This document shows positions 26,099 to 35,541 of a DNA stretch of 64,000 nt, one piece after another. Both the position numbers and the translations under genes were made by a program. The stretch's first letter is position 1, and the number at the start of each line of letters is the position of its first letter. The notes beneath the pieces are model-generated. The model did no database searches, had not been told where the DNA came from, and saw nothing but the letters and a program-made list of their open reading frames with translations. The stretch is from Paenimyroides baculatum (lineage in GTDB: Bacteria > Bacteroidota > Bacteroidia > Flavobacteriales > Flavobacteriaceae), in the NCBI RefSeq assembly GCF_008629655.1, contig NZ_VWSG01000009.1:1-64000 (forward strand). The letters are read 5' to 3'.

Positions 26099-26124
26099 AG
26101 CGTCGAAACAAACCGTTCGACGCT
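26099..26124 (-). terminator. Terminator of tig / leader hairpin of clpP
   Basis: AGCGTCGAA (26099-26107) pairs with TTCGACGCT (26116-26124), loop of 8, followed on the minus strand by TTGTTTTTTT. It ends tig. A TATATTTG element lies immediately upstream, so clpP may start within or beyond it. Confidence 0.8.
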
Positions 26125-26151
26125 CAAATATACTTAAATTTTCGCAGAAAA

Positions 26152-27474
26152 TTATTCTCCGTAAACCTCTTTAACGAAATCTTTGTAAGTTACTTCTTTT
26201 TCACTTCCGCTTACTTTTTCAGTAAACAATTTCATCATTTTATCGTTCATCAATTGTTCAGAAATACGTTTTACTTCTTCTTGGTTTGATAAAACGCGCG
26301 ATACGATATTGGTCACATCGTCTTCTGACGGCTCTAACTGACCGAACTGTGCCATTTGATCTTTGATTAAGCCTGAAGTGTAGTCTTTAATCTCGTCAAA
26401 AGTAATCTGTAAACCGTTATCGGTAATAATTCTACCTTCGATTAACTGGTAACGCAAACCTTTTTCAGATTTTGTATATTCTTCTTCTGCCTGCTCTACA
26501 GTTAAATCTGTTTCACCTGCCGTTTGCAACCATTTAATTAAAAATTCTTTCGGTAAATCGAATTTTGTATTATCAACCAATGCTTCAACAGCATCGTTCA
26601 TGAATTTTTGATCTGCCTGTTGTGCGAATTGTTTTTCGGCATCTTCTTTAATACGTGTTTTTAACTCGTCTTCTGAAGTTACTTTACCTTCACCAAACAA
26701 TTTATCGAAAAATTCCTGGTTTAATTCTGCTTTTTCTTTAGTTGAAATTTCTTCGATAGTAAACGTTACTTCAACATCCAATCCATGAATTTTATCGTGC
26801 TCTACTTTTAAAACGTCCATTAGTTTATGATCGTCTTCAAACAAACCTTTTGTTGAAATAGTAACCTCATCGTTTACTTTTTTACCGATGAATTTCTTTT
26901 GATTTGTTTTTGTACGGATATCTGCAACATTGATAGTTGTTTCGTTTTCGATACCTTCTTCCTGGTTAGAAACTTTTACGCGGATATCGTCACCTTCTTC
27001 AATTTTTTCTTTAGAAATTAATTTTCCGTATTGTTTCTGAATGTATTCAACCTGCTCGTTTACCATTGCTTCGTCGGCAACGATTTTATATTTTGCAGCT
27101 GTTTTAGCAGCATCTAAATCAACAGTGAATTCCGGAGCTAAACCTAATTCAAAATCAAAACTTAATGTATCAGCATCCCAATCGATATCTTTTGCAACAG
27201 GAAGCGGATTTCCTAAAATATCCAACTTTTCTTCGTTTAAATAATTACTTAAACTCTCCTGTAACATTTTGTTCACTTCATCGAACATAATTGCCTGTCC
27301 GTATTGTTTTTTCACCAATGCAGCAGGTACCTGACCTTTTCTGAAGCCCGGGATATTCGCGTTTTTTCTGTAATCTTTAAGAACTTTTTCAACGTTCGCA
27401 GCAAAATCTTCTTTTGCTAAATCAATTGTAATAACTGCGTTTAACGCATCTACATTATTTCTTGTGATATTCAT
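26152..27474 (-). CDS. tig: Trigger factor
   Basis: The 440-residue ribosome-associated chaperone has the N-terminal ribosome-binding signature NIPGFRKGQVPAALVKKQYG (about 40-60). A diverged PPIase-like segment follows (EEGDDIRVKVSNQE, LDVEVTFTIEEIS), then the long helical C-terminal chaperone arms. The FKBP core lacks several usual catalytic residues, as in other Bacteroidota trigger factors. It is next to clpP-clpX, the common tig-clpP-clpX order, but separated by a terminator. Confidence 0.95.
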   Translation of the reverse strand: MNITRNNVDALNAVITIDLAKEDFAANVEKVLKDYRKNANIPGFRKGQVPAALVKKQYGQAIMFDEVNKMLQESLSNYLNEEKLDILGNPLPVAKDIDWDADTLSFDFELGLAPEFTVDLDAAKTAAKYKIVADEAMVNEQVEYIQKQYGKLISKEKIEEGDDIRVKVSNQEEGIENETTINVADIRTKTNQKKFIGKKVNDEVTISTKGLFEDDHKLMDVLKVEHDKIHGLDVEVTFTIEEISTKEKAELNQEFFDKLFGEGKVTSEDELKTRIKEDAEKQFAQQADQKFMNDAVEALVDNTKFDLPKEFLIKWLQTAGETDLTVEQAEEEYTKSEKGLRYQLIEGRIITDNGLQITFDEIKDYTSGLIKDQMAQFGQLEPSEDDVTNIVSRVLSNQEEVKRISEQLMNDKMMKLFTEKVSGSEKEVTYKDFVKEVYGE

Positions 27475-27497
27475 TGTAAATTTTGTTTCTAACTAAA

Positions 27498-27538
27498 ATT
27501 GGCTTGCAAAAATACATTATTTTTACAAGCCAATCAAA
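27498..27538 (-). promoter_or_regulatory. tig promoter inside a 17-bp palindrome
   Basis: On the minus strand TTTG (27538-27535), 20 bases, TATTTTTG (27514-27507) is a full Bacteroidota promoter. The same bases form a 17-bp inverted repeat (27498-27514 with 27518-27534, one G-T pair, 3-base loop) built on ATTGGCTTG. It could also terminate the upstream operon. Confidence 0.75.
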
Positions 27539-27572
27539 TTTTTAAATAATTGAATATTAATTATTAGTAAAA

Positions 27573-27914
27573 TTAATCTTCGCTACCTATCCCTCCTACT
27601 ATTGATTGAACAATAGACAAAACCAAACTGAATAACAGTGCCGGCCAGAAACCTTCTACATGAAAGCCACCAACGATATAACCGCACAACATTATTATTA
27701 AAGCGTTGATAACAAAAAGGAACAAACCTAATGTTAATATGGTTACCGGAATGGATATTAACTGTAATATTGGTTTAACTATAAAGTTAAGCAATGCCAG
27801 TACAATTACGACGATTATTGATGATCCGAAACCATCGACACTTATACCCGGTAAAAAATTCGCAAGCAGATAAACAATTACTGCCGTTACAATTAAATTG
27901 ATTAAAATTCTCAT
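27573..27914 (-). CDS. Phage-holin-4-like small membrane protein
   Basis: The 113-residue protein is four hydrophobic helices with short loops (MRILINLIVTAVIVYLLANF; GSSIIVVIVLALLNFIVKPI; LGLFLFVINALIIMLCGYIV; ALLFSLVLSIVQSIVGGI), matching the PF04020-type 'phage holin family' that is widespread in non-phage genomes. Its role in the inner membrane is unknown. It is 11 bases after the GDSL lipoprotein gene in the same operon. Confidence 0.85.
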   Translation of the reverse strand: MRILINLIVTAVIVYLLANFLPGISVDGFGSSIIVVIVLALLNFIVKPILQLISIPVTILTLGLFLFVINALIIMLCGYIVGGFHVEGFWPALLFSLVLSIVQSIVGGIGSED

Positions 27915-27925
27915 AGCTTATAATT

Positions 27926-29512
27926 TTAATTTGATGCTTTTATTGTTACTCCAGGGTAGTTACCAGGAACCAACATTGGCAACTGTGCCTTGTAATGTTC
28001 GTTGATTACTTTAACTATTTCGTTAGCTACAAATGCGTAACCACGCGGGTTAGGATGCACACCGTCTAAAGAGAACAATACTTTATTCATATTTGCCGTA
28101 CCTTTAAAGTAATCTGCCGTGTACCATTGTCCGTCGCCTAAACGAATACCGCCAGTTAAGTATCCCATAATGGCATTCATATCTGCAACTGCCAGTTTTT
28201 TAGAACGTGCAGCCGCCCAGATTGCATCGTTAAATTTATCGGTAGCTGTTTTAATTTCTCTTTGTTCTGAAGGAATCAACACATATTTATCTTCCAAAGC
28301 AAAAGTTACACCTATTTTGCTGAATAATTCTTTGTAAGGTGATGGAACATTTGCAAAAATAGGAGCCGTTGATGTGGTACCTATTACCGAACTTGTACCT
28401 AATACAAACAAATCGTTTTTAGAAGCATGACGCACTTGTCCGTACAATTGCCCTAATAATCCTGCAATTGGCGCCAATTGCTGATTTTGTGAAGCAACTG
28501 CCGTAATTTGCTGTGATAAGTCAGTTAATGTTTCATCTTTAATCAATAAAGCATTCCCTTCTGTTTTAGAAAATGAATTAATACGGTTACCCTGCCCTAA
28601 AGCGGTAAGAATTTGTTTTAAAGGACCTAATAACTGTGTATTTAACTGATCAACCGTTGCCGCACCACCTAAGGCTTCTACCGTTAACGGATTGTAAGGA
28701 ACTGTTGTAAAATGTGGAATAGACGTTACATAAGGAATCGTTGCAACCACACCTTTTGCCCCTTTGCTTGTTAATGTATTGGTTATTGTTGTGTAAACCG
28801 ATGCAAAAACCTGCGGATCGGTAATATCATTACTTCCGTAAGTAGAAGGATCCATATTACCTTCTTGATTTACACCCACACCACCTGATAAAGCATAAGC
28901 CAACACGTCGTTAGAACCAATCCAGTTTGTAAAAAACGTAGGGTTCATACTCATAGCATCGCTTAAAACCGTTGTATTAGGACTGGTAGCATGGCGTACG
29001 AAGTACGGATTTGCTTTTCCTGTAGCTACATTAGCTAAATTTCCATAGCCTGCAGCCAATAAGTGGAACGATTTTGCACCAGGAACTCCCATGTTATTAT
29101 AAGCCTTGGCTTGTAATTTACTAATTTCTATGGTCGGCGTACCTTTTAAATTTTGTGGACCACCTGTTGACATGTTTATGATTAAACGGGTAGCAGCTGC
29201 CTGTTGACCCATTAACAATAATCCTCCCAAATCATTGGTATCGTCACTGAATGATGGTTGAGAAAACGCACCGCCACCAACTACAGCAAACTGTTTTGCC
29301 AGTAAATTAGGGAACGAATACTGCTGACCCGAACGATAAATGGTTCCGTCCATATAGCCTGAAGTCAATGAATTTCCCAATGCAACGTAGGTTGTAAAAT
29401 CAGCATCGCCTTTAGAGTATGTTTCGTTTGTAACCTCGTTTTCAAAATCTGGTTCACAAGCAGCAAAACCAATTGCACATGCTGCTAAAAGTATAGATTG
29501 ATATTTTTTCAT
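27926..29512 (-). CDS. SGNH/GDSL-hydrolase-like lipoprotein
   Basis: The 528-residue protein has a lipobox (IGFAAC, Cys about 19) and the SGNH blocks: GNSLTSGYMDG (block I, a GNSL variant), GSNDVLAYAL (block III) and DGVHPNPRGYAFVANEIVKV (block V with the catalytic Asp-His). It is likely an outer-membrane-anchored esterase or lipase. It lies 9 bases after the fadL homologue, so uptake of a hydrophobic compound and hydrolysis of an ester may be linked; that is inference. Confidence 0.85.
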   Translation of the reverse strand: MKKYQSILLAACAIGFAACEPDFENEVTNETYSKGDADFTTYVALGNSLTSGYMDGTIYRSGQQYSFPNLLAKQFAVVGGGAFSQPSFSDDTNDLGGLLLMGQQAAATRLIINMSTGGPQNLKGTPTIEISKLQAKAYNNMGVPGAKSFHLLAAGYGNLANVATGKANPYFVRHATSPNTTVLSDAMSMNPTFFTNWIGSNDVLAYALSGGVGVNQEGNMDPSTYGSNDITDPQVFASVYTTITNTLTSKGAKGVVATIPYVTSIPHFTTVPYNPLTVEALGGAATVDQLNTQLLGPLKQILTALGQGNRINSFSKTEGNALLIKDETLTDLSQQITAVASQNQQLAPIAGLLGQLYGQVRHASKNDLFVLGTSSVIGTTSTAPIFANVPSPYKELFSKIGVTFALEDKYVLIPSEQREIKTATDKFNDAIWAAARSKKLAVADMNAIMGYLTGGIRLGDGQWYTADYFKGTANMNKVLFSLDGVHPNPRGYAFVANEIVKVINEHYKAQLPMLVPGNYPGVTIKASN

Positions 29513-29521
29513 AATGATCGA

Positions 29522-30772
29522 TTAAAAGTTGTATGATAAACCTAAACCTAAAGAATATGCCGATGAGCGGTAATCACCACCAAAAGAAACATGTGTACCA
29601 TCTTCTATATAATGATCGTACGAGTTTTTGGTTTCTTTAAAGTGTAATGCGCTTGCAGCAAAATCGATTCCAAATTTAGGCGTAACCTGATAAGTGAAAC
29701 CTACTGTTCCTGCCAAAGCATCGTTACGAGGTGTTTCTGGTGCGAAATATCCATCCTGTACCGGCGATATATCATAATAACCACCTACACGTGCAGAGAA
29801 TTTTTCAGAAGGTGCAAATTGCAGACCTCCGCGCATTGTTCCGCTGCTTTTATAGTTACGAGGATTTACCGATGTTGCGATTGCAGGATTATCAAAATCA
29901 ATCACTAAATTATCATACGCTTTCCAGAACGTGTGGTTATAATCTACAGCAGCCAACCATTTTTTATTGATCTGGTAAGAGAAACCAATTGTCAACTCGG
30001 CAGGTAACGGCATGGTAGCATCAAACTTTCCGTCAGTATATGTTCCACCCAAAAAGCTCGGCATGTCATGGAACTTCGCATCGCCGCCTTCAACCTTCAT
30101 ATCGATCTGCGAACGGTAGTTCACACCAAAAGTAACATAATCATCCAAGCGAGCAGTTACCCCAAGGTTGTATCCCCAAGCGCTAACACCCGCAGCATCA
30201 ATGGTAACATCAGAACGATTTCCGTTTTCATCTACCATACTTCTTGAAAGATTTCTGTTGAAGGTTACACCACCACTTACATAAATCAATCCCGCACCCA
30301 CACTGATGTTATCGGTAATTTTGTAAGATACGGTAGGTTGAACGAATATTGCCTGTAAATCGATGTTGTTTACCAAGTGCGATCCCGGCCAGTCACGATC
30401 CCACTCAACCGAACTTCCATACGGAGTGTAAACAGCCAAACCGACAGAAAAACGATCGGTAGCCTGATAATTTCCGTAGAAATAAAACGGAGTTCCCGTA
30501 TTCGTTGTGGAATTAGACCAGTTATAGATAGAATTTTGAAACTTTACGTTAGATACCAACGCTGTGGCACCTGCAGAAAAACTCCATTTGTTTTTTAAAA
30601 AAGTACCACTCGCAGGATTAAAGAACATACTTTCGGCGTTTTGACCAATAACCGCAACACCTGTATGACCCATTGCCAACTGACGCTGCCCCTGCATACT
30701 AATGCGGTAGCCGCCGGCAAATGTGTTGGTAGCCAAGAGCGATAATAAAGAAATAGATAAAATTTTCTTCAT
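29522..30772 (-). CDS. OmpP1/FadL/TodX-family outer membrane protein
   Basis: The 416-residue protein from ATG 30772 (signal MKKILSISLLSLLATNTFAGG) is a FadL-type beta-barrel for hydrophobic solutes. The family start GYRISMQGQRQLAMGHTGVA with FFNPAS is present. Strand-rich segments follow (GLAVYTPYGSSVEWDRDWPG, TARLDDYVTFGVNYRS) and it ends in LGLGLSYNF with the C-terminal Phe. An earlier in-frame ATG at 30814 lacks signal features. Confidence 0.92.
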   Translation of the reverse strand: MKKILSISLLSLLATNTFAGGYRISMQGQRQLAMGHTGVAVIGQNAESMFFNPASGTFLKNKWSFSAGATALVSNVKFQNSIYNWSNSTTNTGTPFYFYGNYQATDRFSVGLAVYTPYGSSVEWDRDWPGSHLVNNIDLQAIFVQPTVSYKITDNISVGAGLIYVSGGVTFNRNLSRSMVDENGNRSDVTIDAAGVSAWGYNLGVTARLDDYVTFGVNYRSQIDMKVEGGDAKFHDMPSFLGGTYTDGKFDATMPLPAELTIGFSYQINKKWLAAVDYNHTFWKAYDNLVIDFDNPAIATSVNPRNYKSSGTMRGGLQFAPSEKFSARVGGYYDISPVQDGYFAPETPRNDALAGTVGFTYQVTPKFGIDFAASALHFKETKNSYDHYIEDGTHVSFGGDYRSSAYSLGLGLSYNF

Positions 30773-30800
30773 AACTAAACTTTTATTTATGTTAGTATTC

Positions 30801-30808
30801 CAAATATA
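30801..30808 (-). promoter_or_regulatory. -7 element for the fadL operon
   Basis: TATATTTG on the minus strand matches the TAnnTTTG consensus. TTTTAAAC about 20 bases upstream is a weak -33. The start codon follows 28 bases downstream. Confidence 0.55.
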
Positions 30809-30903
30809 GGACATTTTACAAAAGTTTAAAAACTGTTGAAGAAAATTACAGAATTATTAATTATTTGTTAAATACAAACAGAATTAATTATTATGCATGC
30901 ATA

Positions 30904-31674
30904 TTATTTTAAAAAATCGATTGATTTGTCAAAGAATTCGGTTGGATTGTCTGCATGCAACCAATGTCCCGCATTTGAAACCGTTTGAATAACCGCCTTT
31001 GGAAAATGTTTGCGTATTAATTCCGTATCTTCTTCTGTAATATAGTTTGAATTACTTCCACGTAAAAGCAAAACCGATCCGTTAAAAACATCAGATTCTT
31101 TCAACGCTTCGCCAATTGCTTCTTCATCGTTATTGAACGCATCTAAATTAAAACGGAAGCCTAATTGTTGCGGAGTTATTCGGTACACATTTTTCATTAA
31201 AAACTGCACAACGCCAGGTTCGGTCACATGTTTTTCAATGGTTTCCTGAACATCGTTACGGGATGGATTTGTAGAAAAATCAACAGCATTTAAAGCAGCC
31301 ATCACGTCCTGATGGTGCGGTGTGTAATATTTAGGAGAAATATCGGCAACGATTAATTTATCAACTAATTCGGGATATTTTACCGCTAAAAACATAGCTA
31401 CCTTTCCACCCATTGAATGTCCAATAACATCTACCTTATCCAGATTATTTGCTTTACAATATGCCACAATATCATCTGCCATTGCCTGATAGTTGAATGT
31501 ATCGGAATGAAAACTGCGCCCGTGATTACGTAAATCCAACAAATGCGCAGCAAAACCGCTTTCGGCATATTTTGCTCCCAAAGTTTTCCAGTTATCGCTC
31601 ATTCCCAAAAAACCATGTAATACAAGTAATGGTTTTCCCGAGCCTTCTATTTTGGCATATAATAAATTGTTCAT
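30904..31674 (-). CDS. Alpha/beta-fold hydrolase (YbfF-like)
   Basis: The 256-residue enzyme has the oxyanion motif LVLHGFLGMSDNW, the nucleophile elbow GHSMGG (Ser about 94) and the C-terminal His in NAGHWLHADNP. The RNHGRS motif is typical of the esterase YbfF group. Substrate unknown. It overlaps pdxJ by one base (TAATG), so the two are translationally coupled. Confidence 0.9.
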   Translation of the reverse strand: MNNLLYAKIEGSGKPLLVLHGFLGMSDNWKTLGAKYAESGFAAHLLDLRNHGRSFHSDTFNYQAMADDIVAYCKANNLDKVDVIGHSMGGKVAMFLAVKYPELVDKLIVADISPKYYTPHHQDVMAALNAVDFSTNPSRNDVQETIEKHVTEPGVVQFLMKNVYRITPQQLGFRFNLDAFNNDEEAIGEALKESDVFNGSVLLLRGSNSNYITEEDTELIRKHFPKAVIQTVSNAGHWLHADNPTEFFDKSIDFLK

Positions 31675-32387
31675 TATCGTAATTTTTGATTATACAAACA
31701 CACCACATTTTCCAATCCCAAATAAATAGCTTCAGAAATTAATGCGTGACCAATAGAAACTTCTAACAAACCGGGAATATTCTGTTTAAAAAATTCGATA
31801 TTATCTAAACTTAAATCGTGTCCGGCGTTGATTCCTAAACTTAATTCATTCGCTAATTCAGCAGCTTTAGTGTAAGGTTCAATTGCCTTTAAATTTCCTA
31901 AACCATATTGGTGTGCAAAAGCTTCGGTATATAATTCAATACGGTCGGTTCCGGTTTCCTTTGCCCCTTCGATCATACTTAAAACCGGATCAACAAAAAT
32001 AGAAGTTCTTATTCCGTTGCGTTTAAATTCGGCAATTACTTCTTTTAAATATGCCTGATGCTTTACGGTATCCCAACCAGCGTTCGATGTAATGGCATCA
32101 ACAGCATCGGGCACCAAGGTAACCTGCGTAGGTTTGCATTCTAAAACAAGGTTCATAAAATTATCCATCGGGTTTCCTTCAATATTATATTCGGTATACA
32201 CCACAGACACCAAATCACGCGCATCCTGATAACGCACATGTCGTTCATCTGGTCGCGGATGCACCGTAACACCCTGCGCACCAAAACGCTGAACATCGGA
32301 AGCAACCTTTAACAAATCGGGAACATTACCACCGCGCGCATTACGCAATGTGGCAATTTTATTGATATTTACAGATAATTTTGTCAT
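31674..32387 (-). CDS. pdxJ: Pyridoxine 5-phosphate synthase
   Basis: The 237-residue TIM-barrel enzyme condenses 1-deoxy-xylulose 5-phosphate with aminoacetone phosphate derivative in the DXP-dependent route to vitamin B6. The family motifs are the opening LSVNINKIATLRNARGG, GVTVHPRPDERH, GIRTSIFVDP and GINAGHDLSLDN with SIGHALI at the end. Length and order are normal. It is the first gene of the pair with the hydrolase. Confidence 0.97.
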   Translation of the reverse strand: MTKLSVNINKIATLRNARGGNVPDLLKVASDVQRFGAQGVTVHPRPDERHVRYQDARDLVSVVYTEYNIEGNPMDNFMNLVLECKPTQVTLVPDAVDAITSNAGWDTVKHQAYLKEVIAEFKRNGIRTSIFVDPVLSMIEGAKETGTDRIELYTEAFAHQYGLGNLKAIEPYTKAAELANELSLGINAGHDLSLDNIEFFKQNIPGLLEVSIGHALISEAIYLGLENVVCLYNQKLR

Positions 32388-32406
32388 TCTATATTTAATT
32401 TATCAA

Positions 32407-32414
32407 CAAAAATA
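32407..32414 (-). promoter_or_regulatory. -7 element for pdxJ
   Basis: TATTTTTG on the minus strand matches TAnnTTTG, with GGTTTTG about 18 bases upstream as a candidate -33. It lies 20 bases before the start codon, between divergent genes. Confidence 0.55.
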
Positions 32415-32473
32415 CAAAGTAAATTGGGTACAAAACCGATTATTTTAATTATTTTGCAATGAATTTTACCGTT

Positions 32474-33130
32474 ATGAAATCGATACAAAACCTGATTAAA
32501 CACAAACCAAAGCCTTTTACTTTTGATACTAAATTCAATGACATTGTTGAATTTATAGAAGCCAACCAATACAGTCATTTTCCGGTGTTGGAACAAGATG
32601 TTTATGTAGGATCTATTGCCGCATTAGACATTCAACCGTCTGAAAGTAAAACCGTTGGCGATTACCGTTATGCGCTGCAACCTTTTTTTGTTAGGAAAGA
32701 TGCCAGCTGGTTTGAAGTTTTAGAGAAATTCGCACAGTTTGACTGTAATATATTGACGGTTTTAACCGATAACAACAAATATATAGGATACTACTTTCAA
32801 GAAGATATTCTGCCTTTTTTAAACAGTACTCCGTTTATGAAAGATGCCGGTTTGGCGGTGGTTGTACAAAAACATTATCTTGATTACAGCATCAGCGAAA
32901 TTGCACAGATTGTTGAAACCAATAACTGCAAATTACTGGGTGTTTTTGTATCTGAAATGAAAGACCAGACGGCACAAATCACCATAAAAGCATCGGCAGG
33001 AAACATTAATGAAATAATTCAGACATTTCGTCGTTTTGGATATGAGATCATATCAGAACACAATCAGGATTCCTATTTAAACGAATTAAAAGACCGTTCG
33101 GCTTATTTAGATAAATTTTTAAACATTTAA
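32474..33130 (+). CDS. CBS-domain protein
   Basis: The 218-residue protein has two CBS-like halves (FIEANQYSHFPVLEQDVYVG; FAQFDCNILTVLTDNNKYIG) and a C-terminal ACT-like strand-helix unit (TIKASAGNINEIIQTFRRFG). CBS pairs bind adenine nucleotides; no enzyme domain is attached. I prefer ATG 32474 because a TTATTTTG element sits only a few bases before the upstream ATG 32459. It is 6 bases before nadK and divergent from pdxJ. Confidence 0.85.
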   Translation: MKSIQNLIKHKPKPFTFDTKFNDIVEFIEANQYSHFPVLEQDVYVGSIAALDIQPSESKTVGDYRYALQPFFVRKDASWFEVLEKFAQFDCNILTVLTDNNKYIGYYFQEDILPFLNSTPFMKDAGLAVVVQKHYLDYSISEIAQIVETNNCKLLGVFVSEMKDQTAQITIKASAGNINEIIQTFRRFGYEIISEHNQDSYLNELKDRSAYLDKFLNI

Positions 33131-33136
33131 CAAGGT

Positions 33137-34021
33137 ATGAAGTTTGCCATTTACGCTCAAAATTACAAACCCAACTATAAAGAAATTATAGAAAAATTAG
33201 TACGTGCCCTGAAAGCGCACAATGCGACTGTAATTTTTGAAAAAGAGTTTCACAAGCTGTTGGTAGAAAACAATGTTTTGAATGCTGAATTTGATACATT
33301 TTCATCGCACACCGATATAGACGACGATACCAATTTTTTTGTAAGTATAGGCGGAGACGGAACTTTGTTGCGTGCAGCAAATTTTGTAAAAAGCAAAAAC
33401 ATTCCTATTATAGGTGTAAATGCAGGCAGATTGGGTTTTTTGGCGAATGTACAGCAGGAAGCCATCGGGTTTTTAATTCCGCTTTTGTTTTCAAACCAGT
33501 ACACGCTGTCGCGCAGAACGTTGTTGCAATTGAATGATCCCGATGAAGCTACTTCTAAATTCAATGTGAATTTTGCATTGAACGAAATTACCGTGACGCG
33601 TAAAAACTCTACATCGATGATTACAGTGGAAGCTTACATAAACAACGAATATCTGGCAACTTATTGGGCAGACGGAATCATAATTTCAACACCAACAGGT
33701 AGCACGGGATACAATTTAAGCTGTGGCGGACCAATAATTACACCAGACAGTAACTGCTTGGTAATAACGCCAATTGCACCGCATAATTTAACAACGCGAC
33801 CATTAATAATTAACGACCGCAGTAAAATTAAAATGAAGGTAAGCAGCCGCGAAGCGCAATTTTTATTATCGTTAGATTCGGAAACTGCTGCCATAAGCAA
33901 TGATTCGGAAATAGAAATATCGTTAGCCAACCACACGGTAAACATGGTAGAATTTCCGTCGGTAACTTTTTTAAGAACCCTGCGCAGTAAATTATTGTGG
34001 GGAGAAGACAAAAGAAATTAA
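33137..34021 (+). CDS. nadK: NAD kinase
   Basis: The 294-residue enzyme phosphorylates NAD to NADP in the cytoplasm. GGDGTLLRA (about 74-82) is the diphosphate-binding motif; the conserved NE in FALNEITVTR and the TPTGSTGYNLSCGGP block are also present. Full length. It is preceded by the CBS protein and followed by the DUF6089-uppS-bamA group after 75 bases. Confidence 0.97.
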   Translation: MKFAIYAQNYKPNYKEIIEKLVRALKAHNATVIFEKEFHKLLVENNVLNAEFDTFSSHTDIDDDTNFFVSIGGDGTLLRAANFVKSKNIPIIGVNAGRLGFLANVQQEAIGFLIPLLFSNQYTLSRRTLLQLNDPDEATSKFNVNFALNEITVTRKNSTSMITVEAYINNEYLATYWADGIIISTPTGSTGYNLSCGGPIITPDSNCLVITPIAPHNLTTRPLIINDRSKIKMKVSSREAQFLLSLDSETAAISNDSEIEISLANHTVNMVEFPSVTFLRTLRSKLLWGEDKRN

Positions 34022-34073
34022 AGAGTATTTCACAAAATACATCATAATTATAAAATATATTCGTTTACATTAG

Positions 34074-34081
34074 TATATTTG
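34074..34081 (+). promoter_or_regulatory. -7 element before the DUF6089-uppS-bamA operon
   Basis: TATATTTG matches TAnnTTTG and is 15 bases before the start codon at 34097. No clear TTTG lies at the -33 position. Confidence 0.5.
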
Positions 34082-34096
34082 CAAATTAGTCATAAA

Positions 34097-34789
34097 ATGA
34101 AAAGAAAACTTTTAACCATATTAACTATTTTAGGTGTTTGCACAACAGCTCAAAGTCAGATACACGAACTTGGAGTAACTGTTGGCGCAACTAATTATAT
34201 TGGTGACATTGGATCTACCAAATACATAAATCCTACCGATATGGGTTATGGTTTTCAATACCGTTGGAACAAAAGTGCAAGACATTCATGGCGTGTAAAC
34301 TACACCTATATGCCTATATCGGGCAAAGATGCAGATTCTGATATGCCTTTAAGACAAGCACGCGATCTTTCAACAAAAAATAATTTGAACGAATTAATGC
34401 TGGGTTTAGAATTCAACTTTTTTGAATTTGACCTGCACAACGACTGGTTTGCCTTTACACCTTATGTGCATACAGGTATTGCAGGAATATCGTACAAAGA
34501 ATCGTATTTTAACGAGTACGCAAAACAAATAGAAAAAGACACCGAATACGCACTTGCCATACCGGTAACGTTAGGCTTAAAAGCATTAATAAACAAAAAA
34601 CTGGTTATTAGTGCCGAAGTTGGTGCACGTTATGCCTTTACCGACAATTTAGACGGAAGCAATCCTGCAAACCCGTCTACAAACATTGTAGCGTTTGGTA
34701 ATACAAATTCTAAAGACTGGTATGTTTTTTCCGGTATAAACATTTCGTATACCTTTGGTAAAAACCCTTGTTACTGTGCCCCAAGATAA
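34097..34789 (+). CDS. DUF6089-family outer membrane protein
   Basis: The 230-residue protein has a signal peptide (MKRKLLTILTILGVCTTAQS) and an 8-strand-like small barrel: IHELGVTVGATNYIGDIG, YGFQYRWNKSARHSWRVNYT, NELMLGLEFNFFEFDL, YVFSGINISYTFGKNPCY. DUF6089 proteins sit just upstream of uppS-bamA across Flavobacteriia, so a link to envelope assembly is likely; their biochemical role is not known to me. It ends one base before the uppS start. Confidence 0.88.
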   Translation: MKRKLLTILTILGVCTTAQSQIHELGVTVGATNYIGDIGSTKYINPTDMGYGFQYRWNKSARHSWRVNYTYMPISGKDADSDMPLRQARDLSTKNNLNELMLGLEFNFFEFDLHNDWFAFTPYVHTGIAGISYKESYFNEYAKQIEKDTEYALAIPVTLGLKALINKKLVISAEVGARYAFTDNLDGSNPANPSTNIVAFGNTNSKDWYVFSGINISYTFGKNPCYCAPR

Positions 34790-34790
34790 A

Positions 34791-35531
34791 ATGAAAGAAA
34801 CTACACTTATTCCCGAAAAACTACCTCAACATCTGGCTATTATCATGGATGGTAACGGCAGATGGGCAAAACAAAAAGGTTTTTTAAGAACAATTGGTCA
34901 CGAAAACGGTGCAACAGCAGTAAAGCGTACCGTTGAACAATGTGCCCGTTTGGGAATTCCCTATTTAACTTTATACGCATTTTCTACCGAAAACTGGAAT
35001 CGTCCAAAATTCGAAGTAGACATGTTGATGAAGTTATTAGTTAAAGCGTTGAAAAAAGAAGTAAAATCGCTTCACGAAAACAACATAAAATTAAACGCAA
35101 TTGGTAATTTAGACCTTTTACCTTCGTCAGTTCGCAAAGAATTAACAGAAGTTTTAGAAAAAACCAAAAACAACACGCGTTTAACACTTTCGCTTGCATT
35201 AAGCTACGGCTCTAGAAATGAACTACTTGAAGCCACAAAAGAGCTGTGTAACAAAGTTAAAAATAATATAATTTCAATAGATGCTATTGACGAATCGGTT
35301 ATTAATAAGCATCTTTACACCCATAATTTACCAGATGTAGACTTATTAATAAGAACAAGCGGCGAACAACGTATAAGCAATTTTATGTTATGGCAGATAG
35401 CCTATGCAGAATTGTATTTTACCGAAGTTTTATGGCCCGATTTTTCTAACGAACATCTTCACGAGGCGTTAGAAATCTATCAGAACCGCGAACGTAGATA
35501 TGGTAAAACAAGTGAACAAATCAATAAGTAA
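34791..35531 (+). CDS. uppS: Isoprenyl transferase (undecaprenyl diphosphate synthase)
   Basis: The 246-residue cis-prenyltransferase makes the C55 lipid carrier for peptidoglycan. It has the catalytic IIMDGNGRWAKQ, the NGATAVKRTVEQ helix, LYAFSTENWNRP, and DLLIRTSGEQRISNFMLWQ with the C-terminal PDF and RRYG. The ATG at 34791 is 1 base after the previous stop and is the start expected for the family. BamA begins 10 bases later. Confidence 0.97.
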   Translation: MKETTLIPEKLPQHLAIIMDGNGRWAKQKGFLRTIGHENGATAVKRTVEQCARLGIPYLTLYAFSTENWNRPKFEVDMLMKLLVKALKKEVKSLHENNIKLNAIGNLDLLPSSVRKELTEVLEKTKNNTRLTLSLALSYGSRNELLEATKELCNKVKNNIISIDAIDESVINKHLYTHNLPDVDLLIRTSGEQRISNFMLWQIAYAELYFTEVLWPDFSNEHLHEALEIYQNRERRYGKTSEQINK

Positions 35532-35541
35532 TTTTAAAGGA

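Noticed and set aside
27573..27914. Holin-like gene considered as a prophage marker
   Set aside because: No other phage gene is nearby. This membrane family is common in chromosomes, and the gene is in a fadL operon.
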